The notes: generated by a model from the letters alone, not told the origin. DNA of 37,306 nucleotides from Chloroflexota bacterium (GCA_025935925.1 JAICUI010000032.1:1-37306); one strand, 5' to 3'; counted from the first letter of the stretch, positions 20,318 to 28,666 are shown. Numbers and translations are program-made.

Positions 20318-20538
20318 CGCCCCGGTTCCCGGCGGATACGGGCCGCACGCGTCACGTCGCCCCGGTTCCCGGCGGATACGGGCCGCCCGCGTCACGTCGC
20401 CCCCGTTCCGCCGGATGCGAGCCGCACGCGTCACGTCGCCCCCGTTCCGGCGGATGCGAGCCGCACGCGTCACGTCGCGCCGGTCCACCGGATACGAGCC
20501 GCACGCGTCACGTCGCGCCGGTCCACCGGATACGAGCC
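20318..20538. repeat. Tandem array of 38-40-bp units
   Basis: Five full units (40, 40, 39, 39, 38 bases) and a partial sixth, each ending with a core close to GCCGCACGCGTCACGT. Units 1-2, 3-4 and 5-6 are near-identical pairs, so doublets were duplicated. No spacer sequences separate units, so this is a minisatellite and not a CRISPR array. Confidence 0.85.
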
Positions 20539-20864
20539 ACCGTCGTCGTATTCGGCTTCCCGTCAGCCTCCAACGGCCCGAATCCGCGCGGCCCGACCGT
20601 CCCAAGCGTGAGCGGCGACTCGGTCGCACCACGTACGAACCAGGTGCGTACTCGGCGCGAAGTGCGAGTCGGATTCGCACCGACGACGAACCACGTGCGT
20701 ATCTGGTGCGGAATCCAGCCGGCAGCTCCGTTACCACGACCATGGCGCGTACCCGGTGCAGCTCGCGGCAACCCGACCGTATCGCACGAACTCCGTGCGT
20801 ATCCGGTGGCCGGCAGCCCCGGGGCGGGTAGTCCGGTCGCCGAGCGGGGCGGGTAATCCGGCGG

Positions 20865-20937
20865 GGCGGGGCGCGTCAGGGCCGGGCTGGCGGTGGCGTC
20901 AGTCGAGTGACCGTGGCGGGGCGCGTCAGGGCCGGGC
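20865..20937. repeat. 23-bp direct repeat, 50-bp period
   Basis: The 23 bases at 20865-20887 (core GGGCGCGTCAGGGCCGGGC) recur exactly at 20915-20937. Confidence 0.75.
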
Positions 20938-21084
20938 CGGAGCGGGCCGGCGCGGGTTGACCGGGTGGGGCGCGATGGGCAGGCCGGCGCGGGTTCGTCG
21001 GGCACCGGGCGGGTCGCCACGGGCCGGCGCAGGTAGTCCAGCTCCCGGGTGGGGCCCAAGCCCGGCCCGGGATGCGCAGCGCGA

Positions 21085-23013
21085 TCAGCCCGCCGGCGCG
21101 GCCTCGCGCTCGCCGAGCTTCTCCACGCGGATCGCCGTCGCCTTGAACTCCGCGGTGCCCGACTTCGGATCCACGGCGTCGATCGTCAGCTCGTTCGTCG
21201 GCACCTCGTCCTGGAAGTGCAGCGTCATGAACGCGAGGCCCTCGCGGAGCCCCGGATCCACCCGCACGGGCGCCTCGACGGACCCGCGTCGCGACACGAC
21301 CCGCACGCGCTCGCCCTCGCGGAGCGCCAGCCGCGCGACGTCCTCGGGCGACAGGTCGACGGTCTCGCCGCGTCGCCGCGGGTAGCGGTACCGACCGGAC
21401 TGGACCCCCGTGTTGTACGAGTCCAGGTGGCGGCCGGTCGTCAGCCGCAACGGGAACTCGTCGGACAGCCGGTCCACCGGCGGGTCGTGGTCCACCGCGA
21501 CGAACGGCGCCCGGTTCCCCGGCACCGGGTCCTCCCAGAGCCGCGAATGCAGGAACAGCTCGCCCGGATGCTGCTCGTCGTAGCACGGCCACTGGAGCCC
21601 GCCCTCGGCCTCGAGCCGCGCATAGCTCATGCCCGCGTGCACGGGCGACAGCAGCCGGACCTCGTTCCACACCGCCTCGGGATCGGCGTCGCCCCAGTCG
21701 GCGCCCATGCGCTTCGCGATCTCGAAGATGATCCACAGGTCGTCGCGGGCGTCGCCCGGCGGCGTGAGCGCTCGGCGCACGCGCTGGACGCGCCGCTCGC
21801 TGTTGGTGACGGTGCCCTCGCTCTCGGCCCACGACGCGGAGGCGGGCAGCACGACGTCGGCGATCTCGGCCGTCGCGGTCATGAAGATGTCCTGGACGAC
21901 GAGCAGGTCGAGGCCCTCGAGGAGCCGTGCGGTCCGATGGTGGTCGGCCTCGGACTGCATCGGGTTCTCGCCGATCACGTACAGCGCCGTCAGCTCGCCA
22001 CGGTCCATCGCGTCGAACATGCTCGACAGGTGCCAGCCGCGCTTCGGCGGGACCTTGACGCCCCACAGGTCGTCGCACCGCGAGCGTGGCTCGTCGTGCT
22101 CGACGTGCTGGAAGCCCGGCAGCCGGTCGGGCAGCGCGCCCATGTCGCCGCCGCCCTGGACGTTGTTCTGGCCGCGCAGCGGGTTGATGCCGCTCCCGTA
22201 CCGGCCGACGTGCCCGGTCAGCAGGGCCAGGTCGATCAGCGCGAGGACGTTGTCGACCGCGTTGTGGTGCTCGGTGATGCCGAGCGTCCAGCAGATCATC
22301 GCGCGATCCGCCTTCGCGTACGCGATCGCCGCCTCACGGATTGCCGCGGCCGGCACGCCGGTCTCGCGCTCGGCGTACTCGAGCGTGTACGGCTGGACCG
22401 ACGCCCGGTACGCGTCGAACCCCGACGTCGCTCGGTCGATGAACTCCCGATGCTCGAGGCCTTCCTCGATGATGACCCGGCCCATCGCGTTCGCCAGCGC
22501 GATGTCGGAGCCCACGTCGAGGCCGAGCCACAGGTCGGCCCACTGCGCCGACGAGGTCCGACGCGGGTCGATCGCGACGAGGCGCGCACCCCGGCGCACC
22601 CCCTTCAGGAGGTGGTGGAAGAAGATCGGGTGCGTCTCCCGGGCGTTCGAGCCCCACAGGAGGACGAGGTCCGTCTCCTCAGCTTCCTGGTATGAGCTGG
22701 TTCCGCCACCAGCGCCGAACACGGTCGCCAGACCGGCGACAGAGGGGGCGTGTCAGGTGCGGTTGCAGCTGTCGATGTTGTTGCTGCCGAGGACGCCCCG
22801 GGCGAGCTTCTGGGCCGCGAAGTTGACCTCGTTGGTCGACTTGCTGCAGCTGAAGATCCCGAACGTCCTCGAGCCGTGCGCCTCGCCTGCCGCCCTCAGC
22901 CCGGCGGCCACCCGGTCGAGCGCCTCGTCCCACGTCGCGGGTCGGAGGACACCAGTCGAGCGGTCGCCGTCGCGGACGAGCGGCGTGGTGAGGCGGACGT
23001 ACTCCCTCGGCAC
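21085..23013 (-). CDS. fdhA: Selenocysteine-containing formate dehydrogenase, catalytic (Mo-bis-MGD) subunit
   Basis: Reading through the in-frame TGA at 22753-22755 as selenocysteine gives 642 aa with Sec87 in NRTUHAPSVAGL, the position and context of Sec140 in E. coli FdhF. Downstream are LRGQNNVQGGGDMGALPD, VIGENPMQSEADHH, VQDIFMTATAEIADVVLPAS and a C-terminal dinucleotide-binding domain (LTTGRHLDSYNTGVQS onward). The protein starts at VPREYVRLTTPLVRDG and lacks the N-terminal [4Fe-4S] domain, which is encoded at 14823-15875. The GTG start at 23013 has GAGGT 7-10 bases upstream; a TACACT box lies at 23049-23054. It oxidises formate (or reduces CO2) in the cytoplasm; no Tat signal is present. 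An automated caller would split this gene at the TGA. Confidence 0.93.
22724..22740 (-). promoter_or_regulatory. SECIS element of fdhA
   Basis: In the mRNA, 12 bases after the UGA, a perfect 6-bp stem (GUCGCC with GGCGAC) presents the loop GGUCU (22730-22734). E. coli fdhF has GGUCUG at the same codon offset from its UGA. The bulged U of the E. coli stem has no counterpart. SelB is expected to bind this loop. Confidence 0.85.
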
Positions 23014-23048
23014 TCGCGTACCTCGTTGCTGGAGGGTCCGACCGGGCG

Positions 23049-23054
23049 AGTGTA
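23049..23054 (-). promoter_or_regulatory. Possible -10 box TACACT of fdhA
   Basis: TACACT lies 35 bases before the GTG, which predicts a short leader carrying the GAGGT ribosome-binding site. No clear -35 was found in the 241-base gap to the aldolase gene. Confidence 0.35.
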
Positions 23055-23254
23055 GTCCTCGCGTGCCCCTGGGCGAGACCGTTGCCCTCGCGACCGTGAG
23101 TCGCTGACGGGCGGCGCAACCAAGCCCGGGACGTGCGGTCGAGCCCTGTTGAGCGCGAATCCGCGACGCACCGTCGCGCACTGGAGGCCGGAGGAGCGCG
23201 AGCCGGCCGAACGCGGGCCGTTGCGCCCGGTCGCAGCGACGCTGGGTCGCGGGA

Positions 23255-23911
23255 TCAGCGCGGCTGGCCGTACGACGCGAGCTGCTCGCGGACCCGCTCC
23301 AGCTCCGCGTCGTCGAGGATCACGGGCTCGCCGAGCGCCCGCGCCCGGCGCCACACGCCGCACAGCCACTCGACGTCGCGGGCCCGCGCGGCCGCCGCGG
23401 CGAGCGTCGGACCGACCGCCACGGCGCCGTGGCTGGCCATGAGACACGCCCGGTACCGGTCGCTCAAGGTCGCCGCGACGGCATCCGCCAGCTCGATGGA
23501 CCCGTACGTGGCGTAGGGCGCCACCGGGAGCACGACGCCACCGAACGCCGCGACCAGGTAGTGGACCGCCGGCACGGGCTGTCCCACCGCCGCGGCCGCG
23601 GTGGCCTCGAGCGAGTGCGTGTGGACCACGGCCCCGACGCCGGGCCGCCGGTATTGCGCCACATGCAGCCGCCACTCGCTGGTCGGCAGGCGGCCACCGC
23701 CCTCGCGCGGCGTCCCATCCTGCAGCAGGACCACGCCATCGTCCGGGTCGAGCGCCGCTGCCGGGATGCCGGTCGGCGTCACGAGGACCCCACCCTCGAT
23801 CCGGACGCTGAGGTTGCCCGTCGCGTTGTGGTTCAGCCCGTCGGCGTCGAGCCGGCGCGCCATCTCGACCAGCGCGATCCGCGCCGCCCGCTCGTCCATC
23901 GCCGCCGTCAC
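23255..23911 (-). CDS. Class II aldolase/epimerase (fuculose-phosphate aldolase family)
   Basis: A 218-aa zinc-dependent aldolase-family protein. HNATGNLSVRIEGGVLVTPTG is the phosphate-binding start. VVHTHSLEATAAA carries the two zinc-ligand His residues, ASHGAVAVGPTLAAAAARA the third, and LPTSEWRLHVAQYR the catalytic acid region. The start overlaps the mtnA stop (GTGA). Next to mtnA it most likely splits 5-deoxyribulose-1-phosphate or methylthioribulose-1-phosphate into DHAP and an aldehyde (the DHAP shunt). A methylthioribulose-1-phosphate dehydratase (MtnB, same fold) is the alternative. The family is firm; the substrate is inferred from context. Confidence 0.82.
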   Translation of the reverse strand: MTAAMDERAARIALVEMARRLDADGLNHNATGNLSVRIEGGVLVTPTGIPAAALDPDDGVVLLQDGTPREGGGRLPTSEWRLHVAQYRRPGVGAVVHTHSLEATAAAAVGQPVPAVHYLVAAFGGVVLPVAPYATYGSIELADAVAATLSDRYRACLMASHGAVAVGPTLAAAAARARDVEWLCGVWRRARALGEPVILDDAELERVREQLASYGQPR

Positions 23912-24945
23912 CGCAGCACGGGCTCGAGCCGGCCGGGCGCCAGATGCCCGCGGTCGGTGAGGTAGCCGTCGACGAGCCGGGCGGGCGTCACGTCGAACGC
24001 CCAGTTGCGCGCCCGGCTTCCGGCCGGCGCGATCGGTCCCCCGTTCACGAGCAGGACCTCGTCCTCGCCGCGCTCCTCGATCGGGATCGCGTCGCCGTCC
24101 GGGCACGCCGGGTCGAACGTCGACGCCGGCGCCGCCACCAGGAACGGCACGCCCGCATCGCGTGCCGCGACCGCCTTCAGGTAGGTCCCGACCTTGTTGG
24201 CGACGTCCCCGTTCGCCGCGATGCGATCCGCGCCCGTGATGACGACGTCAACCTCGCCGCTCCGCAGCAGGTGACCGGCCGCGTTGTCGACCACCAGCGT
24301 GTGCGGCACCCCGCCCTGGGCGAGCTCCCAGGTCGTGAGGCTCGCCCCCTGGTTCCTCGGCCGGGTCTCCGAGACCCAGACGTGGACCGGGAGTCCCTCG
24401 GCGTGCGCGAGATACACGGGCGACAGCGCCGTGCCGAGCTCGACGCAGGCAAGCCACCCCGCGTTGCAGTGGGTCAGGACCTGGACCGGCCGGCCCGTCC
24501 GCGCGTGGAGGTCGCGAAGGACCTCGAGGCCGGCCTCGCCGATGCGCCGGCATGCGTCGACATCCTCGTCCGCCATCCCGTCGGCCAGGCGGCGCGCCTC
24601 GGCGGAGCGACGCTCGACGGCGACTGACGCGAGCGCCTCGGTGACCCGATCCACGGCCCAGCGCAGGTTCACGGCCGTCGGCCGCGCCTGGGCGAGCACC
24701 GACCCGGCCGGCGCGAGCGAGGCATCCGACGGGTCGTCGCGCATCGCGAGCGCCATGCCGTACGCCGCCGCCACGCCGATGAGCGGGGCGCCACGCACCT
24801 CCATCGAGCGGATGCCCTCGGCCGCGGCCTCGACCGTGGTCCAGCGGGCGGTCGTCGCCTCGTGGGGCAGCTTCCGCTGGTCGATGACGACGACGGCGGC
24901 CGCGGGGGAGTCGTCCTCCCACCAGATCGTGCGCGCGAACGTCAC
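23908..24945 (-). CDS. mtnA: Methylthioribose-1-phosphate isomerase-type sugar phosphate isomerase
   Basis: A 345-aa isomerase of the MtnA/eIF2B-like family. Family blocks are IRSMEVRGAPLIGVAAAYGMAL, LTHCNAGWLACVELGTALSPVY with the catalytic Cys, VWVSETRPRNQGASLTTWEL, and VITGADRIAANGDVANKVGTYLKAV with the catalytic Asp. It converts methylthioribose-1-phosphate (or 5-deoxyribose-1-phosphate) to the ribulose form in salvage of 5'-methylthioadenosine or 5'-deoxyadenosine. The GTG start overlaps the selD stop, so the gene is translated from the selD transcript. No mtnK/mtnP is in the window. Confidence 0.93.
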   Translation of the reverse strand: MTFARTIWWEDDSPAAAVVVIDQRKLPHEATTARWTTVEAAAEGIRSMEVRGAPLIGVAAAYGMALAMRDDPSDASLAPAGSVLAQARPTAVNLRWAVDRVTEALASVAVERRSAEARRLADGMADEDVDACRRIGEAGLEVLRDLHARTGRPVQVLTHCNAGWLACVELGTALSPVYLAHAEGLPVHVWVSETRPRNQGASLTTWELAQGGVPHTLVVDNAAGHLLRSGEVDVVITGADRIAANGDVANKVGTYLKAVAARDAGVPFLVAAPASTFDPACPDGDAIPIEERGEDEVLLVNGGPIAPAGSRARNWAFDVTPARLVDGYLTDRGHLAPGRLEPVLR

Positions 24946-25994
24946 GCGAGCGCGACGCCCGGCTCGGCGGCCTCCATGCACCCGACGCGCCAGCTGCCGA
25001 CGCCCGCCGCCGCGAGGTCCGCCTCGACGCCGTCGACGTCACGCGCCGGGATCGCGGCGAGGAGGCCGCCGGACGTCTGCGGGTCGTGGGCGAGCGTGAC
25101 GAGCTCCGGCGCGACGCCGTCGCTCACCGCGAGCGCCGGGCGCGTGAACCTGCGGTTGTGGGCGGCGCCGCCGGTCTCGACGCCCGCGCGCGCAAGCTCG
25201 AGCGCCCCGTCCAGCGCCGGCAGCGCGGCCGCCTCGAACACGAGCCGCGCGTTCGACGCCCGCGCCATCTCGAGCCCGTGCCCCAGGAGGCCAAACCCGG
25301 TGACGTCGGTCGCCCCCCGGACGCCGTGCCGCGCCAGCACCTCCGACGCGGCCCGGTTCAGCGTCCGCATCTGGGCGACGGCGGCGTCGAGGTCCGCGTC
25401 GGCCGTTCGGCCCTGTCGCCGGCCGCTGACGAGGAGCCCGGTCCCGAGGCGCTTCGTGAGCAGGAGCACGTCGCCGGGTCGAGCGCCGCCCTTGCGGAAC
25501 AGCCGGTCGGGGTGCGCGGCTCCGACGACCGCGAGCCCGTACTTCGGCTCCGGGTCGCGGATCGTGTGGCCGCCCGCGAGGATCCCGCCCGCCTCGCGGA
25601 CCTTCGCCGCCGCGGCCTCGAACACGGCGGCGAGCGCCGCCTTTGGAAACGCCTCCGGAAATGCGGCGATCGACAACGCGAACAGCACCCGGCCGCCCAT
25701 GGCGAACACGTCGGAGAGCGCGTTCGCGGCGGCGATCTCGCCGTACGCGACCGGGTCGTCGACGAGCGGCGGGAAGAAGTCGAGCGTCCCGATCACCGCG
25801 AGATCCGGCGCGACCAGGTACGCGGCGGCGTCATCGGGCGGTTCGAGCCCGGCGATCAGCTCTTTCGGCGCCGGCTCGCCCGCGCCGAGCCCCGCGAGCG
25901 CGTCCGCAAGCAGCTCCGCGCCGAGCTTCGCGGCGCAGCCCCCGCAGTCCGTGAGGTCCGTGAGGCGGATGGGCGGCTCGAGGTCGATGGCCAC
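24942..25994 (-). CDS. selD: Selenide, water dikinase (selenophosphate synthase)
   Basis: A 350-aa enzyme that makes selenophosphate from selenide and ATP for Sec-tRNA synthesis. The N-terminal LTDCGGCAAKLG has the reactive Cys17 and the conserved Lys23. Further blocks are DLAVIGTLDFFPPLVDDP (metal and ATP binding), AANALSDVFAMGGRVLFALSIAAFPE, GGHTIRDPEPKYGLAVVG and TDVTGFGLLGHGLEMA. Cys17 is encoded as cysteine, so SelD is not itself a selenoprotein. The GTG start has TATGAT 6 bases upstream and heads the selD-mtnA-aldolase operon. It is divergent from a DHA2 exporter. Confidence 0.96.
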   Translation of the reverse strand: MAIDLEPPIRLTDLTDCGGCAAKLGAELLADALAGLGAGEPAPKELIAGLEPPDDAAAYLVAPDLAVIGTLDFFPPLVDDPVAYGEIAAANALSDVFAMGGRVLFALSIAAFPEAFPKAALAAVFEAAAAKVREAGGILAGGHTIRDPEPKYGLAVVGAAHPDRLFRKGGARPGDVLLLTKRLGTGLLVSGRRQGRTADADLDAAVAQMRTLNRAASEVLARHGVRGATDVTGFGLLGHGLEMARASNARLVFEAAALPALDGALELARAGVETGGAAHNRRFTRPALAVSDGVAPELVTLAHDPQTSGGLLAAIPARDVDGVEADLAAAGVGSWRVGCMEAAEPGVALA

Positions 25995-26000
25995 GCCGGG

Positions 26001-26006
26001 ATCATA
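26001..26006 (-). promoter_or_regulatory. -10 box TATGAT of selD
   Basis: TATGAT on the minus strand ends 6 bases before the selD GTG, predicting a leaderless mRNA for selD-mtnA-aldolase. Confidence 0.55.
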
Positions 26007-26042
26007 CGGGCGCCGTCCGGGCGCCGCACTTGGGGTCTTACA

Positions 26043-26058
26043 TTGACGTAAACGTCAA
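26043..26058. promoter_or_regulatory. Perfect palindromic operator before the DHA2 exporter
   Basis: TTGACGT, AA, ACGTCAA: 7-bp arms with a 2-base centre, unusual for its AT content here. TTGACG could also be a -35, with TAGACT (26069-26074) as -10 at a 20-base spacing. That overlong spacing is typical of MerR-type activated promoters, although MerR sites usually lie inside the spacer. TetR-type repression is the alternative. No regulator gene is adjacent. Confidence 0.7.
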
Positions 26059-26087
26059 GGTTCGGTGGTAGACTCGTTCGCCTGCCC

Positions 26088-27602
26088 ATGAGCCTGCGCA
26101 CCCGTTCTCGGTCCGCCCAGCCCCGCACCGCCGCCGACGTTCCCGCCAACTATCGCTGGCTCGTCCTCGGCATCACGAGCCTCGGCGCGCTGCTGTCGGC
26201 CCTGAACTCGGGGACGCTCGTCATCGCGCTGCCCGACATCCTGCGCGACCTCCACACCGACCTGTTCGCGCTGCTCTGGATCGTCGTCGGGTACACGCTC
26301 GTCGCCACCGTGCTGGTCCTCAACGCGGGGCGCCTCGCCGACATGGTGGGCCGTGCGCGGACGTTCGCGGCGGGCCTTGCGGTCTTCACCGTCGCCTCGC
26401 TGTTCTGCGCCGTCGCTCCGACGGCCGAGCTGCTCGTCGCCGGCCGGGTGGTCCAGGGCGCCGGCGGGGCGCTGATCATGGCGACGTCGACCGCGCTCGT
26501 GACCGACGCCTTCCCGCGCCAGGAGCTCGGTCGCGCGCTCGGGATCAACGCGATGGTCGTGGGCGCCGGGCTGATGCTCGGCCCGATCCTCGGCGGGTTC
26601 CTGACCGGCCTCGGCTGGCGCACCGTGTTCTGGTTCAACGTCCCGTTCGGCGCCGTCGGCGCGATCCTCGCCGCGCTCCTGCTGCGCGAGCTGTCCGCGC
26701 CGACCGGGCGGAAGTCGTTCGACCTCGTCGGCTCGGCGCTGTACCTGATCGGCCTGCTCGGCCTCATGATCTCGCTCGCCTTCGGCGGCCTCTACGGCTG
26801 GACGACGGCGTGGGTCCTCGGCGGCTTCGTCGCCTTCGCCGTCGCGCTGCCGGCCTTCCTGTGGGTCGAATCCCATGTCGACGCGCCGCTGCTCGACCTG
26901 TCGCTGTTCCGCATCCGGCTGTTCGCGATGGGGAACCTCACGAGCCTGCTCAACGGCATCGCGCGCAACGGGGTCCTGTTCCTGCTGGTGTTCTACCTCC
27001 AGGGCGCGAAGGGCGACGATCCGGTGACCGCCGGGCTGCTGCTGGCGCCGCTCGCCGTGGGGCTGCTCGTCCTGTCGCCGATCAGCGGCGCGCTCGCGGA
27101 TCGCTTCGGGTCGCGGCTGCTGGCGACGGCCGGCATGGTCGTCACGGCGGTCGGCCTGTTCGGTCTGACCACGCTGACCGTCGACACCCCCTACGCGGTG
27201 CTCGCCTTCTGGCAGCTGGTCATCGGCGCGGGCTCCGGCCTGTTCGCCTCCCCGAACGCGTCCGCGGTCATGGGCGTAGTCCCGCCGCAGCAGCGCGGCG
27301 CGGGCGCCGGGACGCGGATGATGCTGACCAACAGCGGGTTCGTGATCTCGATCGCGCTCTCGATCGGGCTCGTCACGAGCGCGATGGACCCGAAGGTGCT
27401 GCTCTCGATCTTCTCGGGGACCCAGGTGGGCGCCGAGGGCATCAACCTCGACCCGTTCATCGAGGCGCTGCACATCGCGTTCTTCGCGGGCGGGGTCGTG
27501 AGCCTGATCGGCGCGGGCGTGTCGCTGCTCCGCGGGCCGCACCAGTCGTGGGACGAGGAGCCGGCGACGAGCGAGCGGACGAGGATCTCGCCGGCTGCGT
27601 AG
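26088..27602 (+). CDS. MFS drug:H+ antiporter, DHA2 (EmrB/QacA) family
   Basis: A 504-aa, 14-helix exporter. Diagnostic motifs are LNSGTLVIALPDILRDL in helix 1, WIVVGYTLVATVLVLNAGRLADMVGRAR (motif A), VVQGAGGALIMATSTALV, GINAMVVGAGLMLGPILGGFL (motif C of exporters) and WRTVFWFNVPFG. The acidic residue in helix 1 (ALPDI) is typical of DHA2 proton coupling. Likely substrates are hydrophobic or cationic compounds; none can be specified. A perfect palindrome 30 bases upstream indicates regulation by a dimeric repressor or activator, as for many drug pumps. ATG 26088 follows TAGACT by 13 bases. Confidence 0.92.
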   Translation: MSLRTRSRSAQPRTAADVPANYRWLVLGITSLGALLSALNSGTLVIALPDILRDLHTDLFALLWIVVGYTLVATVLVLNAGRLADMVGRARTFAAGLAVFTVASLFCAVAPTAELLVAGRVVQGAGGALIMATSTALVTDAFPRQELGRALGINAMVVGAGLMLGPILGGFLTGLGWRTVFWFNVPFGAVGAILAALLLRELSAPTGRKSFDLVGSALYLIGLLGLMISLAFGGLYGWTTAWVLGGFVAFAVALPAFLWVESHVDAPLLDLSLFRIRLFAMGNLTSLLNGIARNGVLFLLVFYLQGAKGDDPVTAGLLLAPLAVGLLVLSPISGALADRFGSRLLATAGMVVTAVGLFGLTTLTVDTPYAVLAFWQLVIGAGSGLFASPNASAVMGVVPPQQRGAGAGTRMMLTNSGFVISIALSIGLVTSAMDPKVLLSIFSGTQVGAEGINLDPFIEALHIAFFAGGVVSLIGAGVSLLRGPHQSWDEEPATSERTRISPAA

Positions 27603-27657
27603 GCGCCGCGCATGCAGGGCCGCATCGACCTGCGACCCCTCGAGCAGGCCGCGCCCG

Positions 27658-27663
27658 TAGCAT
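27658..27663 (+). promoter_or_regulatory. -10 box TAGCAT of the thioesterase gene
   Basis: TAGCAT ends 7 bases before the ATG at 27671; a leaderless transcript is predicted. Confidence 0.5.
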
Positions 27664-27670
27664 CCGGCGC

Positions 27671-28150
27671 ATGGTCGTCGACTCGATCGATCGCGCCGCC
27701 GTCGAGGCGTATCTCCACGAGCACATCCCGATCTCGTCCGCGATGGGCATCGCGGTGACGCTGGCGAGCCCGGTCGAGGTCGCGCTCAGCGCGCCGCTCG
27801 TGCCCAACGTCAACCACCGCAGCACCGTGTTCGGCGGCAGCATCGCGTCGGTCGCGATCCTCGCGGCCTGGACGCTCGCCCATCTGCGCGTCGCCGACCG
27901 CCCGTCGCGGGTCGTGATCCAGCGAGCCGAAACCGACTACCTGCTGCCGATCCGCAGCCCGTTCACCGCGACGTGCCGGCTCGACGACGAGGCCGCCTGG
28001 GAGCGATTCGATCGGACGCTCGCGCGGCACGGCAGGGCACGGATCGCGCTCGAGGCGACGGTGTCGAGTGGCGGCCGCCTCGTCGCGACCTTTCGCGGCA
28101 CGTACGTCGCCATCGGCGGCGAGGTGGAGGACGGCTCCCTGCACGGCTGA
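27671..28150 (+). CDS. Thioesterase, YiiD C-terminal-like hotdog domain
   Basis: A 159-aa protein. HEHIPISSAMGIAVTLASPVEVALSAPLVPNVNHRSTVFGGSIASVAILAAW resembles the stand-alone thioesterase domain found at the C-terminus of YiiD; the hotdog helix contains the NHRSTVFGGS active-site segment. C-terminal strands IALEATVSSGGRLVATFRGTYVAI complete the fold. It should hydrolyse acyl-CoA or acyl-ACP thioesters; chain length is unknown. It is a single gene between the exporter and tRNA-Sec. Confidence 0.82.
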   Translation: MVVDSIDRAAVEAYLHEHIPISSAMGIAVTLASPVEVALSAPLVPNVNHRSTVFGGSIASVAILAAWTLAHLRVADRPSRVVIQRAETDYLLPIRSPFTATCRLDDEAAWERFDRTLARHGRARIALEATVSSGGRLVATFRGTYVAIGGEVEDGSLHG

Positions 28151-28196
28151 GCCGCGACGATGCCCGAGACGGGGCTGGGAGCCGGGTGAGCGCGGC

Positions 28197-28202
28197 TACC
28201 AT
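28197..28202 (+). promoter_or_regulatory. -10 box TACCAT of tRNA-Sec
   Basis: TACCAT ends 6 bases before the mature 5' end of tRNA-Sec, so transcription may begin at or next to the first tRNA base. This spacing calibrates the -10 to start distance in this genome. Confidence 0.5.
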
Positions 28203-28208
28203 CCACCC

Positions 28209-28305
28209 GGGAGCGGAGGGGTCCCGGTGGGTCTCCCGGTCTTCAAAACCGGTGGCGCGGCGCCCGGCGTCGCGCGGTGGGTTCGACTCCCATGCGCTCC
28301 CGCCA
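28209..28305 (+). tRNA. selC: tRNA-Sec (anticodon TCA)
   Basis: A 97-base tRNA including an encoded CCA end (28303-28305). Anticodon stem 28236-28240/28248-28252 with loop CTTCAAA places TCA at 28243-28245. The tRNA-Sec hallmarks are present: an extended acceptor (7 certain pairs, GGGAGCG with CGCTCCC, and a G-G eighth position), a long D stem with a short loop, and an 8-bp variable arm (28255-28275). The T arm is intact with loop TTCGACT. Discriminator base is G. It lies 369 bases before selA. Confidence 0.95.
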
Positions 28306-28485
28306 CACGACTCGCGAGGCCCGGTTGCGCATGGCGCTACGGGCGCCCGATTCCGCGACGCACGACGGTGATCCGGAGCCCCGAACGCCCGGATGGGCCC
28401 CGAATCGGCGTCACGCGGGTCCCGATGGGCGCCCGGAGCGCCTGCTCGGCTGGTGGGGGCGCAGGATCGGGTGCTCCCGGCGCCC

Positions 28486-28579
28486 GCGGCAAACGGACGG
28501 CTGGCGCGGGAGGCCGACGGCGCTCGCGGCAAACGGACGGCTGGCGCGGGAGGCCGACGGCGCTCGCGGCAAACCGACG
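28486..28579. repeat. 40-bp tandem repeat, 2.3 copies
   Basis: Unit 28486-28525 (starting GCGGCAAACGGACGGCTGGC) is repeated exactly at 28526-28565, and a third copy begins at 28566 and degenerates after 14 bases. Confidence 0.9.
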
Positions 28580-28660
28580 ATCCCTGGCGTCACCGTGAGG
28601 CGGCGACTCCGCGCCGGGTTTCGGCGCGGCGGGCGGCGCTCCGTCACGCGGACCGCGGGG

Positions 28661-28666
28661 TAGGCT
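28661..28666 (+). promoter_or_regulatory. -10 box TAGGCT of selA-selB-mobA
   Basis: TAGGCT ends 7 bases before the selA ATG. The MBL gene at 34731 has the identical hexamer at the identical distance. Confidence 0.55.

Larger units (their letters stand above)
20285..21084. other. 800-base gene desert rich in degenerate repeats
   Basis: No frame here reads like a protein. It holds the 38-40-bp tandem array (20318-20538). It also holds four copies of a GTGCGTAYCCGGTG-like motif near 20643, 20694, 20744 and 20794, and a 23-base direct repeat at 20865-20887 and 20915-20937. The 12-mer CCACCGGATACG (20485-20496, 20523-20534) recurs inverted at 20798-20809. The GC-only right end contains several GGGCGGGT-like blocks. 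No transposase, tRNA or integrase is visible. Confidence 0.7.

Noticed and set aside
20318..20538. CRISPR array
   Set aside because: Units are contiguous, without unique spacers, and no cas genes are near.
19670..20743. N-terminal extension of the antiporter frame through the repeat region
   Set aside because: The extension translates tandem repeats and crosses the antisense YCII gene; a promoter and GTG start at 19669 explain the gene without it.
20508..21059. Minus-strand 183-codon ORF in the gene desert
   Set aside because: Its repeated RTWFV-like peptides arise from the DNA repeats, and no start signal or family resemblance is seen.
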